Positions 35,553 to 48,944 of a stretch of DNA of 64,000 nt are shown one piece after another (position 1 is the stretch's first letter; every line of letters starts with the position of its first letter). The notes below the pieces were generated by a model. That model did no database searches and was not told where the DNA came from. It worked only from the letters and a program-made list of their open reading frames with translations. The DNA is from Strix aluco (lineage: Eukaryota; Chordata; Aves; Strigiformes; Strigidae). The stretch lies in contig NC_133971.1 in assembly GCF_031877795.1 (NCBI RefSeq), positions 13,246,325 through 13,310,324 on the forward strand, given 5' to 3'. The position numbers and the translations under genes are program-made.

Positions 35553-38500
35553 CATACAGACCTTAAATGAGTTCTTACTTACATATAGCTGAAATATATA
35601 AAAGAAACTTAAGACCAGAAGTTAAATACTAAAATTTGTCAATTTATGTTTCACTTTTTTATTTTTGTAATCCATACTCTGCCTAATAGGTGAATTTGAC
35701 AAGTCCCTGAAATCTTCACTTGTACAGAGCATTGCAGCTTCTTTTGCAGTGGAGTATATTTGGTCTTCTGACTATGCTTTATTTAAGGATGCAGTTTTGA
35801 AGCTGTGTGTAATTAGAGTCAGTTAGGGAAAGTCCTATTTTATTGTCTTGCCATCAAGCCTTCCACCTGAATAAAGAAAATATTGGCTAAAGAGGCCCCC
35901 TTGTATCCCATTCCTCCAGTGTTCTTGTGGCTCCTTTATTTCATTAGGCTTTGGACATGTTTCAAGCTTTTTATATAAGCTCTGGTTTGCATATTTATTC
36001 TGTGAACCCTCTTGACTTGCTGATTCATTTTTCCTTGTAGCAATAAGCACTGGCCCAAATCTTCCCCTTCTTAGTTCTATTGACAAGTTCTGGCATGAAG
36101 TGCCTGCTCAAACATATCTCAGGTGGTTCAGCTATGAAGGTTAATCCAGTCAGCACAAGGTGTTTTTTATTTTGGCAGTGCAGTTTGGGAACTCATCGTT
36201 CTGTCAGCCTTGTGTTCCTTGTGGTGCAGAAGAGGTATGGACAAGCTGTCTCAAGAGGTGAAATCATTCTCAGGCCCACAGGCATTTCAACATTAAAACA
36301 TTTTAGACTGCTTTGCTGAATGTTATTTTAGTTTAAGGGTTTCTGAAGGACAGTAGTTAGTCACTTAAAACGTGTGTACTGCTAACAGTCTATCTAAAGA
36401 TTAGGTTATCAGAGGGCTGGCTTACCTGATAAACTTCCTGGTTGTCACATGGCCAGAATTGGATATTCTAAGGAAAACCATGTTCATCCTGACTGCATCT
36501 AGGCAAATTTGTTTAATTCTATGCAAAGGCTAGGTATTGGGAAACTCCCGCTTGCATTGCATAAGCAGTTCTTGAATCTTATTTGTCAGTTCAGCTAGCA
36601 AATAAAAAACTTCTTATACAGTGCCATAAATGTGCGTGGTGGTTTCAGAGGAAAAGTATGCACAGAATACTTCTAATTTATTTAAATAGCATGGTACATT
36701 CTGGCTTCCTCTTCCCTTTCCTCTCCTTTTCCAGCTATATTGTTCAGTGGAGATACAATTAAGTGCTAACTAATGTATGCAAGCAAGCTTCCTTTCGACA
36801 GTTGTGTTTGGAGGTCTTGGCCGATTCAGTTTGCTGGTTCAAGAATGCAGATGCCTATTTATTCAGTTAAAATATGACTTGTGTGTCACTTACAGACCTC
36901 ATTGACTATTTCCTCATTTTCTTTTGTTTGTTGTTCCTCCCCAAATGGATTTTTTTCTTAATGATGTAATTGTATCCATTACAATATGAAAATATATTTT
37001 TGTGCTACTGGGAAGAAATGCTGACAAGACAGAAATGACTAGTCAAATGCTTTACTTTCAATGATGTCTTAAGCAACTTTGGGGAGCTGTAATGAATGTA
37101 CCATAGTCTGTTTTTCTGCCAGAATATTTCATATGAAGTACAAATTGTACAAGTCTACAAATTTAATTGCACAAGTTTATATTAAGTACACATTTCTTCC
37201 AGTACTGTTACTATATTGGGAGGATCATAGAACAGTGGTGTGGAGAGCCGCACAGACTGATATATTATAGAATTTCACATCGATATGAGAAATATTGTCA
37301 CTGAATAAGGAGCAGAAAATAGAGCAGGCTGGTTTGCAGCTAGCCAGTCTGCAACAAGTTCAGGCCAAGAAAGTCTGTATACAGAAAGCAAAAAGAATGA
37401 GTTACTTTTGATTCGTAGGGAAGCAGTAGCATGGGAAGACTGCTGTGTATTTAGGAATATCCAGTTACCATCAAGATGTTACCCTGCAGATTTCATGTCC
37501 ATAAAGATCTTTAGCCATCCAAGACAGACAAACTCTCATTCTGAGGGAATTTACACCAAGTCAATTGAAGACAGTAATGTATAAACGGACAAAAGGCGGG
37601 TGCACAGTGTTTTTGGAGGTCAGGTGGTCTTCTGACATTCTTCCTGATGGTGAGCCAATGAGGACAAGGGAGATGATGAAAGTGAGCTAGCTGACTTAGG
37701 TTAGTGGTGCAAAAGGGGTGGGTTTTCCTATTGTGAAGTATTAGCTTGGCTTTAGGGCAAAAAAATAACAGATTTTTCTCCGAAGAGAGTAACTTGAAGT
37801 GAACATCAGTTACAGAGGAGGGTAAAATAGAATAGCTAATAAAATATGCAGTAAGAAACAAACCCAAGATATTGGAAATACCACTCATCAAGGACTGATG
37901 AATAATTCCAAGGATCTTTATAAAGAAAGAAGTGTTATGTAATCAGTTTTTAGGAGGAAAAGAAAGCTATGGTTGGTCTGTTTAGTATCAACTGGCCCTT
38001 GGTAGGAAGAGCAATTTGTTCGATGGTTAAAATAGCTGCTATAATTTAGGAAGGGCAAAGTGCTATTTTGATTGTTAGCTTTACCTATTTACCTATTTTT
38101 GACTTTTGAGAAGTGAAAAATAATTAATACTTGTTAACTGATATTCTCTCTTGTAAGCCTCAGCATAAATAGCTTGCTAGGGACCATCAAATCGCAGTCA
38201 CGTACAGAATGACTAACTCCATAAGTTAAGGAAACCTAATTTTTATGTGCAGGTGGTCTTGTACTGCTAATACTAAAATGTTCCTTAAAAAAGATGATGG
38301 ATGCAATATTCCTAGAAGTCAGTGTAGAAGGATTTGGAGTCACACCTGACACTGAAAGGTGCCAAGTAACCAACTGCATATTTAAAACCTCTTTGTGTTT
38401 GATAAAGTGTAAATGACTGTGAATTGATTTTGATCGTACATAATAAATATAAAGTTTAATCAGCAGCATTTATTTGTTCCTTTTTAAAAAGAACACTTGG

Positions 38501-39299
38501 AAGCCATTCAGCTAAATCATCTGTGTAGAAATTCCTTTTCTACTCCAGTTTTAAAGGGAAATCAGTTAAAAAATGTTTTACTAGATGCTTAGAAAACAAC
38601 AAATCTAAACCAGGGTAGTGTCATAGTAGTAAAAAGTGTCCATCTGTTAAAGGAAGGAAAAAAGCTACATCAGTGAGTTATGGGTTAGAAGCAAAAGACT
38701 GCAGAAAGTGAGGGATGTAGGAAATGCACCAAAAATACGTTGGATGCTAATGTTAGGACCACTAAGGTGCTTGAGAATGAGATAAAATATACCAACCTTT
38801 TGGTTTTTTTATATCCTTGACAGGTGTGTTTTAGTTGCTTGGCGAAATAGGAGACTTTCATAATTGAGAAAATTGAAAAGAACTTGATGATCAAACTGAT
38901 TCCTTCGTAGGATTGTTCAACAGACAAGTGGCTCACTTTTTAAATTTCTTGATCACTTACGAAATTACTGGATCATAATTCTGTAATTTGATTTGGTCTG
39001 GTTTTAGGTTAGAGGATTCATGTTTTCACCAGTATGACATGTGAAATAACATTTTATTCTTACACTCCCTCCCCCCCTTGAACTAGCTGAATATGTGAGA
39101 AAGGAGCACTGTTTATCTTTTGCACGTAACTGTTGCTGTTTGAGGATATGAAACTGCTTGATCTGCCTGTTATTCTTGGCTAGATGAAGAAGCCTCTGTG
39201 GTCTTTTTGCTGGTAGCAGGCATCTATGGCTGCTGATGGTCCTTCATTCCTTCCCTACCTTTTGTGCTAAAATACAGACTTCAAGTAAAAAGTATTCCA
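35553..39299. other. Presumed intron between two plus-strand CR1 copies
   Basis: AT-rich sequence. No exon or repeat is supportable, and frames up to 126 codons (for example minus strand 37511-37891) show no recognisable protein. Confidence 0.5.
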
Positions 39300-39650
39300 G
39301 AGACCTTATAGCAGCCTTCCAGTATTCAAAGGGGGCCTACAGGAAAGATGGGGCGGGACTCTTTATCAGGGAGTGTAGTGATAGGATGAAGGGTAACTGT
39401 TTTAAACTGGAAGAGGGTAGATTTAGATTAGATCTAAGGAAGAAATTGTTTCTTGTGAGAGTGGTGAGACACTGGAACAGGTTGCCCAGAGAAGCTGTAG
39501 ATGCCCCCTCCCTGGAAGTGTCCAAGGCCAGGTTGGACGGGGCTTTGAGCAACCTGGTCTAGTGGAAGGTGTCCCTGCCCATGGCAGGGGGTTGGAACTA
39601 GATGATCTTTAAGGTCCCTTCCAACACAAACCATTCTATGATTCTGTGAA
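39300..39650 (+). mobile_element. CR1 LINE 3' end, plus strand
   Basis: A 351-bp, strongly 5'-truncated CR1. The frame to 39562 encodes the intact C-terminal end of the CR1 reverse-transcriptase ORF (from LIAAFQYSKGAYRK to LDGALSNLV), followed by the 3'-UTR and the tail ATTCTATGATTCTGTGA. It belongs to the same subfamily as 34850-35552. The first 60 bp differ from that copy at about one site in seven, but 280 bp after position 39361 are identical by eye. Confidence 0.93.
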
Positions 39651-40172
39651 AGCATGAAGGTAGTTTCTACAGCTGTAACCGAGCTAATTGGAGCACAAAG
39701 GCAGAAAACCCCACCTTCTTTCAGATGTCAAAGAAATTGCTCAACTACTGCCTTCTGTCATTGCTCTCAGTACATATCAAGGTGAATTGTGGGCTGATTC
39801 CTACAGTTCATTCTTCTCTCTTATATTGGAAGACATTCAGGACTTAGTGTATTTCTTGTCTTTAATTTTATGTTCTTACTGAATTTTATTTGTGTATTAG
39901 CTTGCTACTCTTTGGGACAGTAAAGAAACAGTGCAGGTAGATATCTCCACTTCACATCTTCTCGTTAGAAAGCCTAAATGCTTGTACCAGCACAACTCTA
40001 CTAGTTTTATTATGCATATGTTGGTATAGATGTAAAATGTTGATGCATTTTTATGTGTTTAAGAGCATGGATAAAATAAATTTTTTCCCAAACAGTATGA
40101 TCACCCTTTGTGATGATGTAACCTAAAGAAGTTTTAGTAAACAAACTGGAATCACCTATCATGATTCAACAG

Positions 40173-40266
40173 AAGCGTGAGCTAGACAACAGATTGTATG
40201 TTCTCGAGGACAGGTTAAAGTGTCCTAGATGGATAGAGGAGCACATGATATGGGGAGATGGTGATG
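40173..40266 (+). other. Candidate internal exon or 41-codon ORF
   Basis: A short frame opens with ATG at 40161 and ends at TGA 40284-40286. It encodes a charged 41-residue peptide starting MIQQKRELDNRLYVLEDRLK that looks more protein-like than its neighbours. Within it, TTCAACAG ends at 40172 and could be a (pyrimidine-poor) acceptor, and GATG followed by GTAAGT at 40267 is a strong donor. I recognise no family. The odds of chance are high in a 50-kb intron. Confidence 0.2.
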
Positions 40267-41935
40267 GTAAGTACTGGTTAGCTTGATGAGCAATGATATT
40301 TGCACATTAACAGCCTGGTAATTGTCAGGATTTTATTTTTAAGCATTTTTGTGAAGGTGAGAGATAGAGAAGATGATTAAGGAATTCATAGTTTATTGAC
40401 TTTATATATCTGTGTGGGAATGCTGTCAAATGTCATTTCAAAAATAGTTGATGGTGATAGATAACTGTATTGGCTGGAATGAGAAAATAGTTTGGAAAAA
40501 TAAGTGAAAATAAGATGCTTATCTCTCTGATAGAAAAGGGGGAAATTAGGGGTGCTTAAACAAGCAACACAGTCAGTGTCCTAGAAATTATTTTTGTGGT
40601 AAGTGGTGCAAGTTTGGTTAAGGTTTTGGTCTGGGTGTTTGAGGCAGAGAGGAAGTGTGACTACAGGAACTCAAGGAGAAACAGCTGAGGAGAGTTGTGG
40701 GTCAGAGTAATTGGCAGGATATTGCTGATTTCCACAGAAGTATTCAAAGCATGTGATAAGAACTGTTGTTGTTGGTTGACATTAAGTTCTGGTTTTATAT
40801 GCACTGAATTTAAGTAGGCAGTCCCCAGAGGTGCTCATCAGCTGGACCTTTCCTGTGAGATGGAAGAGTGTTAGGGATAATGTATTGTTAGAAAGATGGG
40901 GGAAGCAGCTTGGGATGGGAAAGAGCATACTGAAAAAGAGGAAGAAGCAGAAGAATGGAGAGAAATGGTCTAACCAACAGCACAAGAAATCACGATGGAA
41001 GGGATGAGAAAGCAAGAGATGACTGTTTAGGGACTCTCACCTTTATTGAGGACTTTTTCATTGGAAGGATCACCTGTAGAGCAGTACTAGGTGTCTGAGA
41101 AGCCTTGGACAGAGAGGAGATGTTAGCAATCTAAGTTTTTCTTTTCCATTTTTTTTATGTCTTTCCTTACTCTACTTTTTATTTGCATACCTCTTTAAGT
41201 GAGAAAATTTTTACTGAGAGTAGAGGCTCCTCTTTTAAACCTCCTTTTGAAGCATGTCAGCTGTAGTTTTCTTTACATGTGCATTTAAAGCAAAAAATAA
41301 CAGATTGAACATAGAGATACGGTTTCTGTAGGGAGCGATTACCCATGCATTTTTACATCTAGCAGGATTTAAGTTTAAGACTTATTAGTCTTAACTAATG
41401 GGTGTTAGATAAATTGGTTAAGCTCTGTCTCAGTGTTTTCTATTTTGGGTTTAAATACTGCTCTGCCAGGTCTAATTGAAGCTGTTGAGAATGTTTCTTT
41501 CAACTGGAGTGCTAATAGCACTACAGCTATCTAACTGCTAGTGCTTATTCTGGTCTCAGATTTTATTGATCATGCTCTTAGCATTTATTCTCAGCCCATT
41601 CTCTTATTGGTGTGAACACGAGACAACTTAAAATGCGTTTTTTTTCTAGATTTGTATAGTTCTATGTGAAAACTGGACTATACGTTTTGTCATAAAGCGC
41701 ATGCATTAAAGCTGTGTTGGATGATTTTTGTCCATGACATGATCAGTCTGTCTCAGTTCTGATCCCATAATGGTATTAAAATGGAAGCTAGTATGTAAAA
41801 TGGAATTAGTTCATTAACCTCATTCCTTATCTTTACTACTGAGATTTTTCAGTACTAGAAAAAATTTATAGTGTTTTTTCAGCTGTTAACGAAGATGACT
41901 GAAATGTTAAAAATGAACCTGTTGGAAAAGGTTGA

Positions 41936-41953
41936 TTTTTTTTTTTTTTTTTT
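41936..41953. repeat. Poly-T run (18 T)
   Basis: A mononucleotide run directly followed by ATTTGCAG. It mimics a very strong splice acceptor, but no donor or coding sequence follows. Confidence 0.85.
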
Positions 41954-44900
41954 ATTTGCAGTGTCTTACTGCTAGACAGAATATTGCATAGAGCTATCAT
42001 CTAATGCAGTTTAATAAATGTCAATTTCTCTAAGACTTTAGAATAAAGTAATCTGCAAGTAAGCAGGTGATTTGCTTTATTGCTATGAAAGCTTTAAATA
42101 CAGACTTAATTGTTTTGGCCAGATCTTATATTGGCTTGTTGGAGAACATCTGGGAGGTTCAAAAGAGCTGATTTTAGATGAGATTAAACAGATGTCAGGT
42201 TGTTTTTATAGCTCACATCCGATTGTTTCCTTCTTCACTTAGAAGTGATAATGGAGCTGTATCTAAAACCCAAAATCCCTCCGTTGTTTGGCTATCGGAT
42301 CTAATAATGCATTTCACACATTATTGGAAGATACTGTGAATTGAAATGGGCAACTGTGGTAAGAAGGATTTTGAAAGATGTGTGAATATAATCTTCAAAA
42401 TGCATTTTAGGGCATGCAGTTTAGTAGCACTTCTACCAATACGTGAATGGCACATTCCTCCAGGCAGTATATTTCTCCAAGATGACCCTTCAAAGAATGA
42501 GAAATTGGGAATCAGGAGAAACCTACTGCATTTGCAGACTACGCACAAACAGTGGTTTCTGCGTGTTACACTTCCACTGTGTTAGTTTAGGTTATGTTTA
42601 ATAAAAAGCCATGAAGAATTGAGACAAAACACCCCTCACTATAACCTCATAGCAAACTCACATACTGTTCTTTTCCAGTCACTGCCATCTTCTACCCAGG
42701 GTTTAAAATAACAATTATGTGCCTATTTTTTTAGATTCAGAAGCTATCTATGCATTGGTTACTTCAAGTTCAGTCTGCAGAGGGGTTTTTTTAGACAGAA
42801 GAAACTAGGACTATTTTCCAATCACTTGAATTCATCATATTTATTTCCTTAATTTTCTTGAGCTGCGGATTAGTTATCTTGGAGCTCTGTGATTTCAAAT
42901 TATAAAAATCTTTATTGTCTTAATGAACTGTTTGCCTTTTAGTTCAGGTGGCTTGTAGTCTAGGATTGTTTGTGTGTTAGAAGAGAATTGTTATCCTGTT
43001 ACGTAGTAAAAATCCAGGGGGATTTTATAGCTGCGTTACATCCATGAAACAAATCACTTCTAGAACAGTATTTCCAGAATGTAAATTAGTTTACAACAGG
43101 GAATTTGGTAGCTTTAAATTATATGGTAAAACATGACAATCTGCTCCTTCCTCATTGATTCTAAGGCAGGTAGTGAGGAGATCTGACAGCAAGCCAAGGT
43201 TCAGTATTTAGAAATTGGCTCGAACTGTAAGACTAAGCAGCAGCATTAGTCTTTTCCAGAGTAACGTGATAATGTCACAGAGAAATGGATCATAACTCAG
43301 TGGCAGATGGCGCGTGCCTGTGTGTAGTATAATGGAGTAAAAATACATTTTGGTTTGATGTTGTACATGTTTAGTCACAATCAGTAGCTGTTGTGGTTAG
43401 TTATGAATTTAGTATCGATTCAAACAGGAAACTTCAACTTCCAGTAAGATACCTGTTCATTTACTCACAGCCTACTAAAAAGTTTTATTACCAGGCTTGA
43501 GAGTATATCTGTACTAATCAGTGCTTTTAAAAAAAAAATATAATTTTTCCTGCTCTGCTATCTAATTCCTGCTTTGAATATAGAAGTATTTTATTCCTCC
43601 TGATGTCTTCCTTTGTTACTGTTCATAGAGAACACTGACATTTAAGAATTGATCATCATAATGTGCGTATGAGGTGAGTTAATGATGCACTGTTATGACA
43701 GTGAATTGATGTGCACAATAATTGGCAGTTGAAGCTATAAAAAGTATCTGACAATCCTTTTTTTCTTTAAACCCATCCAAACAAACAATAACACCGTAAT
43801 ATTTTTGTATCACTCTGTATGTTAAGAGCACAGCTGAGGTTAACTTCATTCGAAGCTTTGAACGTTTAGCAGTTTCACAAGCATGTTCTCAGCTAATTGT
43901 ATCTGTAATCAGACTGGTCAGTGATATCTCCTAATTCAACTTGCTAAAGCAGTGAGGAACAAAATAAATGCAGAAGGAAGTAAAAGGTTCATGATAGCAA
44001 TTGGTAATTGGAAAGTTATGCCTGTGCACATGTGGGGGGAAAAACAGTGTCTAAAAATAGATTTAAGTGTAGCTTGACTAGCACTGCTCACCTCTGCCCT
44101 GGAAGGAAAGGGAACTCAGGAATTCACATACCCTAACAAAGACTTGGCTGGTAGAGTGAGATCTATAATTACGTATACAATTATAGCAACTGTTTGCTGT
44201 TAGTTTCTGCTATTTTTGAAACAATTTTAATTTGAAATCTGTATTAAGCTATTAAATTGTGTTTCTGAAATATGGGACATGTAAAAGATTCATCCAGTTC
44301 CTAATACTTATTTTCTAACCTGTTTCAGACAACTACCAGGTAGCTATTAGTTCTAACAATTTAGTATTTTATGCATAATTCAATAAATTAAAATATAAAG
44401 CCTCAGCTGATTAGCAGCTCAAGCTTGCAATATGTCCTGAACTAGCCAGTAGCAATAAAAGACCACAGGCACAAGACAAATTCATGCATTTAGAGTGCCA
44501 CAAACATTCACAGAATCTGTAAAATTTGCAGTCTGAATTCTGTCTATACCTAGATTTCTGCTGCAGCGTGTATCCACAGCCTTCTACATTTTAATAATCT
44601 GAAACAGCTCTAGGATCCAATTTTGTGCATAAACTGTGGTATAACTGACAAAGTGTCTGCCTGATAGAGGAGGTATATTGAGAGTATATCTGTTTGCCTA
44701 GGATTTAAATGGAGAGAAACATACCACCTTTATTGTTCTTATTAATGGAATATAAGCAATAGGTGGTTCATCTGGGGTGTTGGAAACCTATTCTTAAATG
44801 TTGTCCAAGAGGACTTGGATCTCAGGTCATTCATATTTTAGGACAGCAGTGTACATTCTGTGACAGTCTTGGGGTCATTCAGATGGATGACTCATCCTGG

Positions 44901-47900
44901 GACTTGTTTGATTAAGTTTCACAAGTTGCTATTGGAAAATTCACTATTCAGTTAAATATTGTGCCCAGAATCTTTGCCAATGGTTCTTATTCCCTGTGCT
45001 TTCTGTCATACTTGGTAGTCATACTCAGTTTAGTGTCTAGATCACTTCTGTCTTCCTCATACTAAGTAGTTAACGGGTTATCTGTGTTAGTGAGTCAGCA
45101 TCTACTTAATACAATATTTACCCAGTCACTCCTTGCTCACAGAAGTGTGAGTGTTGTGTGTCACCAGCATTTTATACATGCCTGTGGTCCCTATAAGACA
45201 TGGTGACATATTTCTGAAGTACTGTGCAAATAAAATTAGGTATGTCCCTCCCTAAAGTTCAATATCTGCTAAAAGATGTGGGTGTGATGAAGTAGAGGAG
45301 GGAAAAGGGTTTATGTAATGAGTGACAGTAGGGAAAAAGAGATAAGGGTCATAATAGCATCACGCAAGTTAACCACCTATTTCATTTAGATCAAATGTGT
45401 CCTTTTGAGAAAGGGTGGTATACGTTCTGTTGTAGTTTAGTGTATGTATATGACTCAGTTTCATGTTTTTTAATTACAAATTTTACTAATGATTAAATTG
45501 GTATATTGTCTTCTAAATATTCTTATTGTCTGGTTTAATTTTTTCCCCCCAAATCTCCCACATTCCTTTTCTTTCCCATCATCAGTGTCTCTTGTGCTGC
45601 TGTAAAAGAAGGCTAAGATCTGACCACATTTGTTGTCGCTAACAATAGGCCTGAAAAAGCTCTGATCATTTGGAGCTGTCACTGTCTAGGATCCATGCGC
45701 TGATGGGGAAACTCTGAAGAATGGAGGGGGGACAAAAAAGGGTGAAAAGGAAGTGGGTCACATGGGAGCAAATGCTGAGGTCTCCAGATCTAAATAGTTT
45801 TCTCATGGATTTGCAGCCTCTCTTGTTATCCGGAGTGCTAATGTAACATTGTTTGTGGTGCTAATTGGCCTCCTGATGTGACATAGCTACATCCCGTCTT
45901 CTCTAAAGTTGTTGTCGATTCTGTAGCAGCAGTGGAAATCTTTGAAATGGCTGAAGCTTGTGTGAGAGTTGTCCTAACTTACGAAGGATGGGGTTTGTTT
46001 TCTTTCCCTTTTTAATTCCTAAATTGAGTCAAGTTGGTTTCTTTGTGTTACCACTAACAACAAAGCTTCCTCAGGCTTAACTAGACTTCAGTGTGTAGCT
46101 TGGCACAGCTACTCACTTCTAGTCAGTGAGTTAGCACAAATATCAGGTACAGGAAAGTAAGTGTGACAGTGCCTGGGGTGCAGACTGTTGCTGTTCTGAG
46201 ACCTGATAGTTTGGTTGTCCCTAAACATGGTCTGTGAGGTCAAGGTAAGTGGTCCAGGAAGCCGTGTCTCCTTGATTGAAGACCTCGGGTAGTTTTCTGT
46301 TGTGCATGATTTGTTTCTTGTTTTCTGCTGTATTGTGTACTTCAGAGACAAGAAACAAATTGATGTAAAAATAGATCCCTAAACCTATTTATTTTGCATT
46401 AAAAAACCCTATATTAAATGAATACAGTGTTTAAGGATGCCAGGTATATTAATATTTCAAATGCGTGGTTTTAAAGCTTCCTAAAATTCTTCATTTTAGG
46501 ATTAAGTTTCAAGTATAAAATTAGTGTCATGTCTCTATTTTCTATGTTTTCATTTCTGGCTTGATCTCTGGTTATTTCAGCTAATGCAATGGCATCACAC
46601 TGACAGAGCTAGTGAACAGCCTTAAGCAAAATTATTAGCAACAGTGTATAGTAACAATTTAATCCTCCTTACATTTACTGTTCTGCAAAGCAACCTTGTC
46701 TTATAGAAATCATTTGCAAGTCTGTGAACACCGGATGGACTTTGAAGGTATTTGTTACCTCCTGTAAAGTAGAAATAATTTCCAGTTAAATAGTGATTTC
46801 TCTAATTTAGTTTCTGTCCATCAATATAAGCCATCTTCATTCTATAAAGGGATTTTCCTGGTGCTTTTATTTTCATGATAGGAAAGGATACTGGAATTAC
46901 TGTGAAATGAAGCATTGTATATCATGAATTCATGAATGATTGGATCAATGTGTGATTATTCAGCTGCTTAGCAAGACTTGAAAAAAGAGAATCTCAAATA
47001 GCAATTACGTTGACTAGATAATTTTGCTACAGTGGAGGCATGGAAACATCTATCTTGATGGTTCACAAAAAGCACTAAATGCCAACTTTCTCCCCTGGAA
47101 ATGTTTCCGCATAAGCCAACAGACCTGCTTCCTTTTGTACATAGTGACATTGACCTTAACTCAAAACTAGCTTTTGACTTTGTTGGATCTAATGTTGAAG
47201 TTGGCCCTAATGTGGTAGTGTAGGTGGTGGGTAGGACCACATGACCTCCATCATTCTGCAAGTCTGATTACGTGGGGCAAACAGTGGAAAACAGCACTCT
47301 ATCTTGCTGCTTTTAGGGGGAATACTGGGTTTAAAGGTCATTAAAAGTCACAACATGGTTACTTATCTACAGCATCTAGGCCTTCTGATGCTGTTGTAGA
47401 TATAATTGTTTATGCTTAATAGCAACGCTGTATTTCATTCTTATTATAGAAGAACTTCTCAGAGCATGCGTGCTGAGGTTTATGCTTTGAGAAACAGTCA
47501 TCTTGATTCATAAATGATTCCTTGCAGTTTTAAGAGTTGAGAAACTCCTCCCACCTGGTGCACTGCGTTATAGCAATTTTTCACTGTGAGATCGAACTCA
47601 GCCATATTGGTAATCTCTGCACTAATTATACTACTACAAAGGGGGATTTTGAACCCCAGGCAATTTTTCTAAATCTAGGTATGTTTATTTTGTTGTAAAA
47701 CCACACTTCACACTCAGAACACTTACACAGTAAGAGTTTTGGCAGATATATTCACACAGGTGAGATAAATAATTCAGAAATAATTTCTTTTAAAAAATTG
47801 AGGTTAAATTTGCAATCTTCGTTTATGCCTTGAAGACCTTTCTTTCACTAGGTTCCCTAAGGGAAAGCAATTAACAACAAAATTCAGCAGATCTGATTTA

Positions 47901-48944
47901 TCTGCATATGTGCAGATATGAATGCGTTTCCTTAACTGTCTTGTCCAAAAGTGCTGTTACAGTATTTTAAATAATGAAGATAGTTTTGTTTTGCTAGCCT
48001 CTAGGCATTTCATTCAGCTTTAAGATAATTAGAAATATCTCTAATAGAACTGTAGATACTCTGGCAAAACAATGAAACTCTTAATATTAAAATATAATTT
48101 GTATAGCAAGTTAGCCAGTCAGGGACCTATAACAGTGCCTTTTCTGTTCCATTGTTGTTGATAAGCATACTCATATCCCTTGGTAGAACACTTCCCAACT
48201 GCATGTCTCCTGCAGAATACCAACAATATTGCCAAATGCAGGTTATTTTGGAACATGATGGAAGCAAATGTGGATCTTTGTGTGCTCACTGAGAATGCGC
48301 CATCAGCTGTCTTCTTCCTGTGTTGAAGGATTCTGGTTGTCAGCAGCTGTGACTTGGTACTAGGAGGTAACAAGTCCTTAAGTAGGCCCGTCTCATGCCG
48401 CTTAAGGTAATATATCATAATTAACATCTTACACTCGTCCACCCAAGACCAGTAGAAAGATAGTGCTGCTTTTGAACCTTGTCAGATTTTGGTCAATGAG
48501 AATTCATGCAGCAGATTGTTTCTCTGCTTCACTCTAAACGTCTGGCTTTGATTCAGACACACAAGAAATAATAAGACATGGTGACAGCATCTGCTTCCAG
48601 GAAAAACAAGATGTACTCTTTCTTGAGAATGATCTCTGAATCCTTTGTGTCTCCCTCGTCCTCCCCTCTTGCCCCAATTTGTTCCCCAGTGTGGGAATCC
48701 AAGATTAACTAAGCTGTGGTCTGCAGACCTTCCTACTTTGTGCAAAATGTCTGTTTGATTTCAAAAGGATAGAGGTAGATATTTTGCCAGCTGTGTTTAT
48801 CTTTTGTTTCTTCAATCAAGGTCATGTGTCATTCTTTTTTCAAATCTAGCTCGTTGTAAGGCACACATTTCTCACCTGTGTAGGAGGTTGTGACCGAGAG
48901 AGAGTCTTGCCAGTAACCACTAACAGTAAAACTCCTTTATTATT

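Larger units (their letters stand above)
39651..48944. other. Presumed intron, repeat-poor
   Basis: Over 9 kb of AT-rich sequence without a recognised repeat. It contains the weak exon candidate at 40173-40266, an 18-T run (41936-41953) followed by an acceptor-like ATTTGCAG, and a small inverted repeat near 44165-44186. No coding sequence can be supported. Confidence 0.45.

Noticed and set aside
37200-37280. ATCATAGAAC/ATTATAGAAT sequences as another CR1 tail
   Set aside because: Only the short AT-rich words match; the conserved TTGGAAGGGACC-type CR1 3'-UTR sequence is missing next to them.
41936-42020. T18-ATTTGCAG as the acceptor of a terminal exon with a nearby AATAAA
   Set aside because: No coding frame and no donor follow; the tract is a simple poly-T run.
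48119-48442. 107-codon minus-strand frame as an exon or transposon remnant
   Set aside because: No motif of a known transposase, reverse transcriptase or host protein, and no splice-site support.
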